7,648 bases of DNA, taken from positions 1 through 7,648 of the forward strand of contig JAHEIA010000141.1 in NCBI GenBank assembly GCA_024639625.1, given 5' to 3'. The notes under the pieces were generated by a model, which saw only the letters and a list, made by a program, of their open reading frames with translations, was not told the origin of the DNA and did no database searches. The stretch comes from Chromatiales bacterium (lineage in GTDB: Bacteria > Pseudomonadota > Gammaproteobacteria > Chromatiales > Chromatiaceae). A program made the position numbers and the translations under genes. Shown piece after piece: positions 1-7,648 of the stretch. Numbering within the stretch: position 1 is the first letter of the stretch; each line of letters opens with the position of its first letter.

Positions 1-321
1 AGCAAGCAACACACGAGCAAGCTCGGCCTACCCCTGGCAGCCGTCCAGCGGACCGCAGCCGATTCGCTCGACCCCGTTCGCAGCGGGCGGCCGACTGTGC
101 TCGACTTACGAGCAGCGGATACCCAATCCCCGAACGGTTCGAGTACACCGGCGGGGCGGCTTGTCGCCGCGTCGCCAAGCGTACGCATCCCGGCAAGGCT
201 CCCTGGAGAAGCGTTGCCTGGGGTCTGCTGAGCAAAGCCGGTCAATAGGTCGCCCCCACGGCCGACAAGGCCTTGTTGCCACGCACAGCGGACAGCCCTG
301 CCCGGCTCTCGGCCAGAGGGT

Positions 322-350
322 TTGTTCCACCAGAGAATTTCCGGTACCTT
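322..350 (+). promoter_or_regulatory. Weak candidate sigma-70 promoter for fabI
   Basis: TTGTTC at 322-327 and TACCTT at 345-350 are separated by 17 bases, the ideal spacing. Each hexamer matches only part of the consensus (TTGACA, TATAAT). Transcription would start near 357 and give a leader of about 90 bases. This is the best candidate I could find upstream of fabI, but it is not a strong one. Confidence 0.25.
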
Positions 351-390
351 ACCACGCCAGAATCTACCAGCAATCCAGTTTCTGTTCGCA

Positions 391-415
391 CCTGGGCTGA
401 CCCCCATCAGCCAGG
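391..415 (+). promoter_or_regulatory. Hairpin in the fabI leader
   Basis: CCT plus GGCTGA (391-400, with G394 bulged) pairs with TCAGCC plus AGG (407-415) around the loop CCCCCA, giving nine base pairs with one bulge. It lies about 33 bases before the fabI start. No T-run follows, so it does not look like an intrinsic terminator. It may stabilise the mRNA or have no function. Confidence 0.4.
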
Positions 416-434
416 GCGCACTCATCAATACGAC

Positions 435-439
435 AAGGA
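435..439 (+). promoter_or_regulatory. Ribosome binding site of fabI
   Basis: AAGGA ends 9 bases before the ATG at 449, which supports that start. A second ATG lies at 444, only 4 bases after AAGGA and in another frame. It would give an 11-codon peptide ending at the TGA at 477-479. The 449 start matches the FabI family N-terminus ([16 protein letters not shown]) and is the real one. Confidence 0.7.
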
Positions 440-448
440 TACGATGCC

Positions 449-1225
449 ATGGGTTTCCTGCAAGACAAGCGCGCGTTGATCGTTGGGGTTGCCAGCAACC
501 GTTCCATCGCCTGGGGCGTAGCCAAGGCCATGCACCGGGAAGGCGCTCAACTTGCCTTCACCTACCAGGGCGAGAAGCTGCAACAAAGGGTAGCCAAGCT
601 TGCCGCGGAATGTGGCTCTGACCTGGTGTTCCCTTGTGACGTATCCGACGACGCCCAGATCGACGCCTTGTTTCAGGACCTCGAAAAACACTGGGACGGA
701 TTGGATAGCATTATCCACTCGGTAGCCTACGCTCCGCGCGAACAGCTGGAAGGATCTTACGTGGATGCGGTTACCCGTGATGGGTTTGCCACCGCCCACG
801 ACATCAGCTCTTACAGCTTTGCCGCCTTGGCCAAGGCGGGTCGCGCATTGATGCGGGGGCGGGCCGGCTCTCTGCTCACCATGTCGTACCTCGGAGCGGT
901 GCGGACCGTGCCGAACTACAATGTTATGGGCATCGCCAAAGCCAGCCTTGAGGCCAACGTGCGCTATCTAGCGGATGCTCTAGGGCCGGAAGGGATCCGG
1001 GTAAACGCGGTGTCCGCGGGCCCAATCCGCACCCTCGCCGCGTCCGGTATCAGCGATTTCCGCTCTATGCTGGGCTACGTCGCGGAGCGCACCCCTTTGC
1101 GACGCAACGTGACGATCGACGAGGTAGGCAACACAGCCGCCTTTCTGTGCTCGGACCTCGCTTCCGGAATCACCGGCGACATCGTATATGTGGACAGCGG
1201 ATTCCATATTCTCGGCATGACGTGA
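449..1225 (+). CDS. fabI: Enoyl-[acyl-carrier-protein] reductase (NADH-dependent), FabI
   Basis: This cytoplasmic enzyme reduces trans-2-enoyl-ACP to acyl-ACP, the last step of each type II fatty-acid elongation cycle. The protein is 258 residues, close to the 262 of E. coli FabI, and is complete. It is a short-chain dehydrogenase-fold protein. The FabI-type nucleotide-binding segment [11 protein letters not shown] is at 13-23. The two active-site tyrosines are Y147 (in MSYLGA) and Y157, and K164 completes the FabI Y-x6-K motif (YNVMGIAK). The [17 protein letters not shown] substrate-loop region is at 188-200 and DSGFHILGM forms the C-terminus. The position equivalent to E. coli Gly93 is Ala93, as in several natural FabIs such as that of S. 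aureus. The gene stands alone on the plus strand and converges on the symporter gene 54 bases downstream. Identification is secure from strong similarity to the family. Regulation is not visible beyond the weak promoter and leader hairpin. Confidence 0.97.
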   Translation: MGFLQDKRALIVGVASNRSIAWGVAKAMHREGAQLAFTYQGEKLQQRVAKLAAECGSDLVFPCDVSDDAQIDALFQDLEKHWDGLDSIIHSVAYAPREQLEGSYVDAVTRDGFATAHDISSYSFAALAKAGRALMRGRAGSLLTMSYLGAVRTVPNYNVMGIAKASLEANVRYLADALGPEGIRVNAVSAGPIRTLAASGISDFRSMLGYVAERTPLRRNVTIDEVGNTAAFLCSDLASGITGDIVYVDSGFHILGMT

Positions 1226-1264
1226 CCCGCTTTCCCGTCGCGGCACGGGAAGAAGACAGCGGGT
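1225..1264. terminator. Two-part hairpin between convergent fabI and symporter genes
   Basis: ACCCGCT (1225-1231) pairs with AGCGGGT (1258-1264), and directly inside it TTCCCGT (1232-1238) pairs with ACGGGAA (1245-1251) around a 6-base loop. The unpaired GAAGAC (1252-1257) forms a one-sided bulge. The structure begins at the last base of the fabI stop codon and ends 15 bases before the end of the symporter gene. No T-run follows on either strand, so it is a plausible bidirectional transcript-end structure and not a textbook intrinsic terminator. Confidence 0.5.
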
Positions 1265-1279
1265 CTGTGGTTGCGGGCC

Positions 1280-2566
1280 TCAACTACGCCGACTGGCCGG
1301 CGATGCTCGGAGGATTTCCGTTTCGCCCTCCATCCTGCCGATGACCACCGCCCCACAGGAATCACTGAACACGTTGACAGCGGTTCGGCACATGTCCAGG
1401 ATACGATCGACCGCCAATATCAGACCGATGCCCTCGGCGGGCAGGCCGATGCTGGCGAGAATGATGGCGATCGCCACCAGGCTGGCAGCCGGAATCCCGG
1501 CCACTCCGATGGAAGTCAGCAGGGCTACGAGAACCACCGTGAACTGGGTGGCGAAACTCAGCTCCAGCCCATAGGCCTGAGCAATAAACATGGCGGCGAC
1601 GCATTCGTACAGGGCGGTTCCGTCCATGTTGACGGTAGCGCCAAGGGGTAACACAAAGCTCGTCGTGCGATGGGAAACCCCTGCGTTCTTTTCTACGCAC
1701 TCCATGGACACCGGCAGGGTCGCAGAGGAGGAAGCAGTGGAAAACGCGGTCAGCAGCGCCGGCGCCATGGCCCGGTAGTGCCGAAGCGGGTTCACCCCGG
1801 CCACTAGACGCAGCAACAGCGGAAGCGTCAGGAAGAAATGGATCCCAAGGGCGCCAAGTACACTGACGAAGAACCATGCCAATGGGCCGAACGCAGAGAA
1901 GCCGGTGCCTGCTACCACCTTCGCGATCAAAGCAAAGACACCGAGCGGCGCGAATCTCATTACGAAGTCGGTAAGCCGCATCATGACCTGAAACAGCCCT
2001 TGCCAGAAGTTGTATTGGGCTTCGGCGTATGACTCCTCGATTCGGGTAACGAAGTAGCCGAACAACAATGCGAAAACGATCAGGCCTAACATCTGGCCGT
2101 TGGCTGCGGCAGCCACGATATTGGGGGGCACCATGCGCAGGAAAACACCTGCCACATCGCCGCTTCCCTTGCCCGAGACCTTGTCCGCTACCTCTTGCGT
2201 CTCCGCGGCGAATCCCACAAGGTCCTTCACCGGCGCCCCATCCACCAAACCCGGTGTCATAAGATTTACCACGACCAGGCCGGTCAGGATCGCCGACAGG
2301 CTGGTGCTCAGATAATAGCCGAGGGTCTTTCCGCTGAGTCTTCCGAGGCCGTGCACGCCTCCCACGTTCGCGACCCCGGTGATGATCGAGGATACTACGA
2401 GAGGCACGATGAGCATCTTCAGCGCATTGAGAAAGAGCGTGCCGAAGAAGTCGAAGATGGCAAGAAAGGAGACGCCGAAGAGGGCCGCTTCGCGCCCGCT
2501 CGCCCAACCGGCGAGGATTCCCAGGCCGAGGGCAATCAGGATCTGCCAGTGTAGCTTGATGCTCAC
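1280..2566 (-). CDS. Dicarboxylate/amino acid:cation symporter (DAACS/SDF family), probable glutamate/aspartate transporter
   Basis: This is an inner-membrane secondary transporter that takes up acidic substrate with Na+ or H+. The 428-residue protein has the family hallmarks: the serine-rich HP1 loop STASSSATLP at 276-285, NMDGT at 313-317 in TM7, the HP2 tip VAGIPAAS at 355-362, and the TM8 substrate signature DRILDMCRTAVNV at 387-399. By alignment with archaeal GltPh, D391, R394, T395 and N398 occupy the positions that bind the amino and carboxyl groups of aspartate. C4-dicarboxylate transporters (DctA) as I recall lack the second aspartate, so an amino-acid substrate is favoured; this is inference. 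The start is GTG (2564-2566), overlapping the ppiD stop by 4 bases (GTGA), and the N-terminus matches the family. GAGGTGA lies 13 bases upstream inside the last codons of ppiD. Expression is therefore probably coupled to ppiD. Family assignment is firm; the exact substrate is not. Confidence 0.92.
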   Translation of the reverse strand: MSIKLHWQILIALGLGILAGWASGREAALFGVSFLAIFDFFGTLFLNALKMLIVPLVVSSIITGVANVGGVHGLGRLSGKTLGYYLSTSLSAILTGLVVVNLMTPGLVDGAPVKDLVGFAAETQEVADKVSGKGSGDVAGVFLRMVPPNIVAAAANGQMLGLIVFALLFGYFVTRIEESYAEAQYNFWQGLFQVMMRLTDFVMRFAPLGVFALIAKVVAGTGFSAFGPLAWFFVSVLGALGIHFFLTLPLLLRLVAGVNPLRHYRAMAPALLTAFSTASSSATLPVSMECVEKNAGVSHRTTSFVLPLGATVNMDGTALYECVAAMFIAQAYGLELSFATQFTVVLVALLTSIGVAGIPAASLVAIAIILASIGLPAEGIGLILAVDRILDMCRTAVNVFSDSCGAVVIGRMEGETEILRASPASRRS

Positions 2567-4470
2567 TGCTGGATGATCTTCACCTCGGCGTGAGCCCGCA
2601 GGTATTGAGCCAGTTCGTTGAAATAGGCCCTGCCGTCCGTATTTTCAATCTGCGACCGCTGCTGATCGAGCGCCGGTTCTTCGAGACCGGCAAGCGAACC
2701 GTCCTGCACCGTCTTCAACGCGATGATCGCGTAATCGCCGGAGGGCAGCTGCACGCCGCCGTATTCCGTCTGCCCATCGGGCCGCGGCAGGGTGAATGCT
2801 CGGCGCACCACCTCCTGCGGCGCCGACCGGTCCGAGCGTGCGATACTGCCCGGCTCCTCGAGCGTGTAGCCGCTTGTGCTGGCGACCGCATCCAGGGTCT
2901 CCCCGCCCTGCAGCCGATCCAGCAACGCCTGACCTTCCTGCTGAGCCGCCCTTTTCGCATGCGCGAGGCGCAATTCCGCCACGATCTCGCCACGTACTTC
3001 GTCCAGCGCGCGCACGGCCGCTTCTTCATGCTCGAGCACCCGTAGAACCAGCATCCGCTCCGGGCTCAGCTCGATCAGGTCACTGTTCTGGCCCTCGACC
3101 AGGACCTCTTCGCTGAAGGCGGCGCCAACGACCTTGGGCGCTGCCAGCAGGCCATCGCCCCCCGCGCGCCCGAACCAGTCGCTGGTCTCGACGGCGAGGG
3201 CCAAGGCATCGCGTATCGGCTCCAGGCTATCCGGATGCTCATAGGCCATGTCGGCCACGCGCTCCGCGTAGTCATAAAGGATCTTTTCCGCCTCATTCTT
3301 CCGATAGGCCTTCACAACCTCCTCCCTGACGTCGGCCAATTCCCCGCTCCCTCCTTCCTGCACTTCCGTGACCAAGATCAGATGAAGGCCGAACTGAGAA
3401 CGCACGGGCCCGACCACCTGCCCTACTTCCGCGGCGAAAACAGCCTCCTCGAAAACCGGGTCCATGATGCCGCGGGCGAACAGTCCAAGATCTCCTCCCG
3501 CCTGGGCGGAACCCGGGTCTTCGGAAACCTCACGCGCGACCAATGCGAAATCTTCTCCCGAGCGAACGCGTCGCGCGGCCGCATCGATCTTCTCGGTCGC
3601 GACCTGTTCGGCAGCGGCATCGGCTCCCGCATCCAGCGACACCAGGATGTGGCTCGCTTTCCGCTGCTCAGGTTGCTGGAACTGATCGACGTGGGCGCTG
3701 AAAAAAGTTTCCAACTCTCCCTCGCTCGGCTCTATGGTCTCCCCAAGAGTCTGCGCATCAAGCACCAGATATTCGATCCGCACGCGCTCCTCAGTGCGAA
3801 ACTGTTCCTGATTGGCGGTGTAGTATTTTTTAATCTCGTCCTCTCCGACGACCGACTCGGCGTCGATGTATTGCTCGACCGGGACCGTGAGGAATGCGAT
3901 ATCCCGCTGCTGATGCAGCAAACGCACCGCCTGTTCCACCTCGCGCTCCGTGGCGAGCGCGGTGCCGTTAATCGCGGTTTGCAGCTGGCCGGAAATCAGT
4001 GAACTGCGCACCCGCTCTTCGAACTGACCCGGTGCGACATACCCTTGGTAGCGCAGTGCCTGCTCGTAGGTCGCCTTGTCGAACTGCCCGTCCTTCTGGA
4101 AAGCAGGGAAGGAAGCGATCGTCGTACGCACCAAGGCCGGGCCCGCCTGCAGCCCCATATCCTGCGACGCCTGGTTGATCAACTGCCGCTCGATCATGGA
4201 GTCCAGCACTTGGCGACGGATCTTTTGTTCGTCGAACAATTCAGGATTGAAGGCCTTGCCCAGACGGGCTCTCATTTCCCGCAGGAAATTCTGCACCTCG
4301 GAATCAAGGTCTCGCTCGGTGATCTCGAATCCGTTCACCTCGGCTGCGACAGGCTCGGATCCACCACCCAGATACTCTTGGATGCCCCAAAGAGCGAAAG
4401 GAATAGAAATCAGGATCACGATCGCCCACGCGATCCAACCCTGCGCGCGATCACGGATGGATTGCAACAT
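2563..4470 (-). CDS. ppiD: Periplasmic parvulin-type chaperone/peptidyl-prolyl isomerase, PpiD
   Basis: PpiD is an inner-membrane-anchored periplasmic chaperone that works near the Sec translocon on newly exported proteins. The 635-residue protein (E. coli PpiD is 623) begins MLQSIRDRAQGW and has one N-terminal membrane anchor at about 12-30 with a short cytoplasmic tail. A SurA_N-like chaperone region spans about 40-180. A parvulin (PpiC) domain spans about 270-370, with KASHILV at 271-277, GGDLG at 325-329 and FGLHLI at 360-365. A long C-terminal SurA-like region follows. H274, D318, M336, F340 and H363 sit at the usual parvulin active-site positions, unlike the degenerate E. coli PpiD domain. 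The start is fixed by an in-frame TAA 12 bases upstream. No good Shine-Dalgarno precedes it, and a terminator lies 46 bases upstream. The stop overlaps the symporter start. The gene lies downstream of lon and hup, the usual setting for ppiD in gammaproteobacteria. Confidence 0.95.
   Translation of the reverse strand: MLQSIRDRAQGWIAWAIVILISIPFALWGIQEYLGGGSEPVAAEVNGFEITERDLDSEVQNFLREMRARLGKAFNPELFDEQKIRRQVLDSMIERQLINQASQDMGLQAGPALVRTTIASFPAFQKDGQFDKATYEQALRYQGYVAPGQFEERVRSSLISGQLQTAINGTALATEREVEQAVRLLHQQRDIAFLTVPVEQYIDAESVVGEDEIKKYYTANQEQFRTEERVRIEYLVLDAQTLGETIEPSEGELETFFSAHVDQFQQPEQRKASHILVSLDAGADAAAEQVATEKIDAAARRVRSGEDFALVAREVSEDPGSAQAGGDLGLFARGIMDPVFEEAVFAAEVGQVVGPVRSQFGLHLILVTEVQEGGSGELADVREEVVKAYRKNEAEKILYDYAERVADMAYEHPDSLEPIRDALALAVETSDWFGRAGGDGLLAAPKVVGAAFSEEVLVEGQNSDLIELSPERMLVLRVLEHEEAAVRALDEVRGEIVAELRLAHAKRAAQQEGQALLDRLQGGETLDAVASTSGYTLEEPGSIARSDRSAPQEVVRRAFTLPRPDGQTEYGGVQLPSGDYAIIALKTVQDGSLAGLEEPALDQQRSQIENTDGRAYFNELAQYLRAHAEVKIIQQ
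2580..2586 (-). promoter_or_regulatory. Candidate ribosome binding site of the symporter, inside ppiD
   Basis: GAGGTGA is a strong Shine-Dalgarno match, but its spacing to the GTG start is 13 bases, longer than optimal. It is encoded by the last codons of ppiD (Glu-Val-Lys), so ribosomes finishing ppiD would pass over it. This fits start by translational coupling. Confidence 0.4.
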
Positions 4471-4500
4471 GGCTATTGACCGTTAGTGAAGTACACCTGA

Positions 4501-4540
4501 ATTGAAAAATGAAATCGGGGTATCCCAATCAGGATACCCC
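4501..4540 (-). terminator. Intrinsic terminator after tRNA-Asp
   Basis: On the minus strand a perfect 9-bp stem GGGGTATCC/GGATACCCC (4540-4517) encloses a 6-base loop and is followed by the T-rich tail GATTTCATTTTTC. It begins 8 bases after the encoded CCA of tRNA-Asp. It is the obvious end of the tRNA (and probably hup-tRNA) transcript and lies just before ppiD. Confidence 0.9.
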
Positions 4541-4548
4541 GAACGATC

Positions 4549-4625
4549 TGGCGGAGTGGACGGGACTCGAACCCGCGACCCCCGGCGTGACAGGCCGGTA
4601 TTCTAACCAACTGAACTACCACTCC
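4549..4625 (-). tRNA. tRNA-Asp, anticodon GUC
   Basis: The 77-base gene includes an encoded CCA end (TGG at 4549-4551 on the plus strand). The acceptor arms GGAGTGG and CCACTCC pair fully. The anticodon GTC is read from plus-strand bases 4589-4591 within the loop after CCGGCC, and the T-arm carries GGTTCGAGTCC. The sequence is nearly identical to known enterobacterial tRNA-Asp. It lies 5 bases downstream of tRNA-Val and shares the terminator that follows. Confidence 0.98.
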
Positions 4626-4630
4626 AGATT

Positions 4631-4706
4631 TGGTGGGTGCTGAGGGGATCGAACCCCCGACCCTCGCCTTGTAAGGGCGATGCTCTCCCAGCTGAGCTAA
4701 GCACCC
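4631..4706 (-). tRNA. tRNA-Val, anticodon UAC
   Basis: The 76-base gene includes an encoded CCA (plus-strand 4631-4633). Acceptor arms GGGTGCT and AGCACCC pair over 7 bp. The anticodon stem TCGCC/GGCGA encloses CTTACAA, with anticodon TAC from plus-strand 4671-4673. The T-arm contains GGTTCGATCC. It starts 13 bases after the hup stop codon, with no promoter visible in that gap or in the end of hup, so it is probably transcribed with hup and released by RNase P. Confidence 0.98.
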
Positions 4707-4719
4707 CCTCAAGCGGCGC

Positions 4720-4992
4720 CTAGTTTACGGCATCCTTGAGCGCTTTTCCAGCCTTGAACGCGGGGGTATTGGAGGCCTTGATCTCAATCTTGTCGCCGGT
4801 CTGTGGATTGCGCCCGGAGCGCGCCGCGCGCTTACGCAACAAGAAGGTTCCGAAACCAACCACCGATACTTGGTCGTCGTCCCTGAGGGCGGAACTAATC
4901 GCGTCGATCAGCCCATCCAAGGCCCGTGACGCGGCAGCCTTCGAGATATCTGCGGAATCCGCCATGCGCTCAATTAGATCGGTCTTATTCAT
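4720..4992 (-). CDS. hupB: DNA-binding protein HU (beta-type)
   Basis: HU is a small dimeric nucleoid protein that bends and compacts DNA and assists replication, recombination and transcription. The 90-residue protein has the standard HU length and layout: an N-terminal helical dimerisation body ([10 protein letters not shown] onward), the GFGTF motif at 46-50, and the DNA-binding arm containing RNPQTG at 61-66. P63 is the proline that wedges between bases, and the C-terminal helix ends KALKDAVN. The start is supported by AAAGGGGA 9 bases upstream and by the conserved MNK start. The gene lies 257 bases after lon, has its own strong promoter, and is followed 13 bases later by tRNA-Val. IHF is excluded by the sequence details (MNKTDLIE, beta-type HU) and by the context next to lon. 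HU-beta is a Lon substrate in E. coli, so adjacency to lon is functionally sensible. Confidence 0.96.
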   Translation of the reverse strand: MNKTDLIERMADSADISKAAASRALDGLIDAISSALRDDDQVSVVGFGTFLLRKRAARSGRNPQTGDKIEIKASNTPAFKAGKALKDAVN

Positions 4993-5001
4993 TAATTGGG
5001 G

Positions 5002-5009
5002 TCCCCTTT
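5002..5009 (-). promoter_or_regulatory. Ribosome binding site of hupB
   Basis: AAAGGGGA ends 9 bases before the hup ATG and fixes the start. The site is followed at once by CCCC, so GGGGACCCC is self-complementary. In a folded RNA this allows only a very short hairpin, but between two transcripts it could pair. Confidence 0.7.
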
Positions 5010-5047
5010 GGTAATCAGTTTGCGGTTGGCTTCCGAGCGGGCTGATC

Positions 5048-5060
5048 GAGCCTGCGGCTC
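5048..5060 (-). promoter_or_regulatory. Small hairpin in the hupB 5' leader
   Basis: GAGCC and GGCTC form a perfect 5-bp stem with a 3-base loop, about 25 bases into the predicted hup leader. It is too small to assign a function. Confidence 0.3.
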
Positions 5061-5088
5061 ACCGGTTCTCGCCCCGAATGTGAGGCGT

Positions 5089-5118
5089 GTTATACCAAGG
5101 CCGAAAAACCACTGTCAA
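5089..5118 (-). promoter_or_regulatory. Strong sigma-70 promoter of hupB (and probably the two tRNA genes)
   Basis: On the minus strand a perfect TTGACA (plus-strand 5113-5118) and TATAAC (plus-strand 5089-5094, five of six consensus bases) are separated by 18 bases. Transcription should start near 5082, giving a leader of about 90 bases before the hup ATG. This is the best promoter in the window and fits an abundant nucleoid protein and stable RNAs. No separate promoter is seen before tRNA-Val, so it probably drives all three genes. Confidence 0.85.
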
Positions 5119-5168
5119 GCAAAGCTCCAAGGTTCGATTGTTAAACATCGTCGCCGATTGGAGCCGGT

Positions 5169-5210
5169 AAAAATTACTCGGTCTCTTCTTTCACATCGGG
5201 ACCACCTGAG
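5169..5210 (-). terminator. Weak candidate terminator for lon
   Basis: CTC(A)GGT (plus-strand 5204-5210) can pair with ACCGAG (5177-5182) on the minus strand, followed by TAATTTTTA. The stem is only 6 bp with a bulge and a loop of about 21 bases, so it may not work. It is the only T-run-linked structure between lon and the hup promoter. Confidence 0.25.
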
Positions 5211-5235
5211 ACTCGGCTGCAGATGTTTCCCGTGG

Positions 5236-5249
5236 CGAATACGTATTCG
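5236..5249. repeat. 14-bp perfect palindrome directly after the lon stop codon
   Basis: CGAATACGTATTCG is an exact palindrome lying one base beyond the lon stop. It has no spacer, so it can form only a tight hairpin, and no T-run follows it. It could be a protein-binding site, part of a transcript-end structure, or chance. Confidence 0.5.
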
Positions 5250-5250
5250 A

Positions 5251-7648
<2,398 letters not shown>

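Larger units (their letters stand above)
1..448. other. Region without an identifiable gene, upstream of fabI
   Basis: I see no recognisable gene here. On the plus strand all three frames stay open for long stretches from the left edge (frame 1 to the TGA at 229-231, frame 2 to about 402, frame 3 to about 245). This is common in GC-rich DNA and gives no reason to prefer one frame. The translations are rich in Arg, Ser, Pro and Cys and contain no motif I know. A short gene tail entering from the left cannot be excluded. A perfect 6-bp inverted repeat with a 5-base loop (TGCTCG/CGAGCA) lies at 98-114. The right-hand part (about 320-448) is best read as the fabI promoter and leader. Confidence 0.6.

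Noticed and set aside
106..400. Short open frames on both strands upstream of fabI
   Set aside because: They overlap each other, have no ribosome site or known motif, and their composition is that of random GC-rich sequence.
1362..2507. 381-codon open frame on the minus strand inside the symporter gene
   Set aside because: It is a shifted frame of the symporter, very rich in Arg and Gly, with no recognisable motif. The symporter frame carries all family signatures.
3235..4002. 255-codon open frame on the plus strand
   Set aside because: It is antisense to the PpiD parvulin and chaperone regions and has no recognisable domain or ribosome site.
4473..4712. 79-codon open frame over the tRNA genes
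   Set aside because: It is a translation through tRNA-Val, tRNA-Asp and the terminator, a common false gene call over tRNA sequence.
5164..5190. Plus-strand hairpin CCGGTAA/TTACTCGG followed by a T-rich tract
   Set aside because: It resembles a rightward terminator, but no plus-strand gene leads into it and the stem is short with a bulge, so it is probably incidental.

Overview
The window is a conserved housekeeping segment of a proteobacterial chromosome. It is GC-rich, and the gene set and order (lon, hup, a tRNA pair, ppiD, with fabI nearby) together with the protein sequences fit a gammaproteobacterium. A purple-sulfur or Chromatiales-like lineage is possible, but that finer placement is a guess. 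There are five protein genes and two tRNA genes. I see no insertion sequence, phage gene, CRISPR array, toxin-antitoxin pair or defence gene.

Layout from left to right. Bases 1-448 hold no gene I can support; they carry the leader of fabI with a weak candidate promoter and a hairpin. fabI (enoyl-ACP reductase) runs rightward at 449-1225. A two-part hairpin at 1225-1264 separates it from everything else, which is all encoded on the minus strand. Read in transcription direction, that strand carries lon (ATP-dependent protease, 5' end cut off by the window edge), a 257-base gap with a near-consensus sigma-70 promoter, hup (HU DNA-binding protein), tRNA-Val(UAC), tRNA-Asp(GUC), a strong intrinsic terminator, ppiD (membrane-anchored periplasmic parvulin-type chaperone), and a sodium/proton-type dicarboxylate/amino-acid symporter whose GTG start overlaps the ppiD stop.

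How the genes fit together. Lon and PpiD both act in protein quality control (cytoplasm and periplasm respectively), and HU is a known Lon substrate in E. coli, so the cluster has a recognised proteostasis and nucleoid theme. The two tRNA genes sit 13 bases after the hup stop, are 5 bases apart, and share one terminator, so hup and both tRNAs probably form one transcript processed by RNase P and other RNases. FabI performs the last reduction of each fatty-acid elongation cycle and is transcribed separately, convergent with the symporter.

I did not find an undescribed system. The points most worth a second look are organisational: the hup-tRNA transcript, the ppiD-symporter translational coupling, ppiD starting just after a terminator without a clear promoter or ribosome binding site, and a PpiD parvulin domain that looks catalytically intact.
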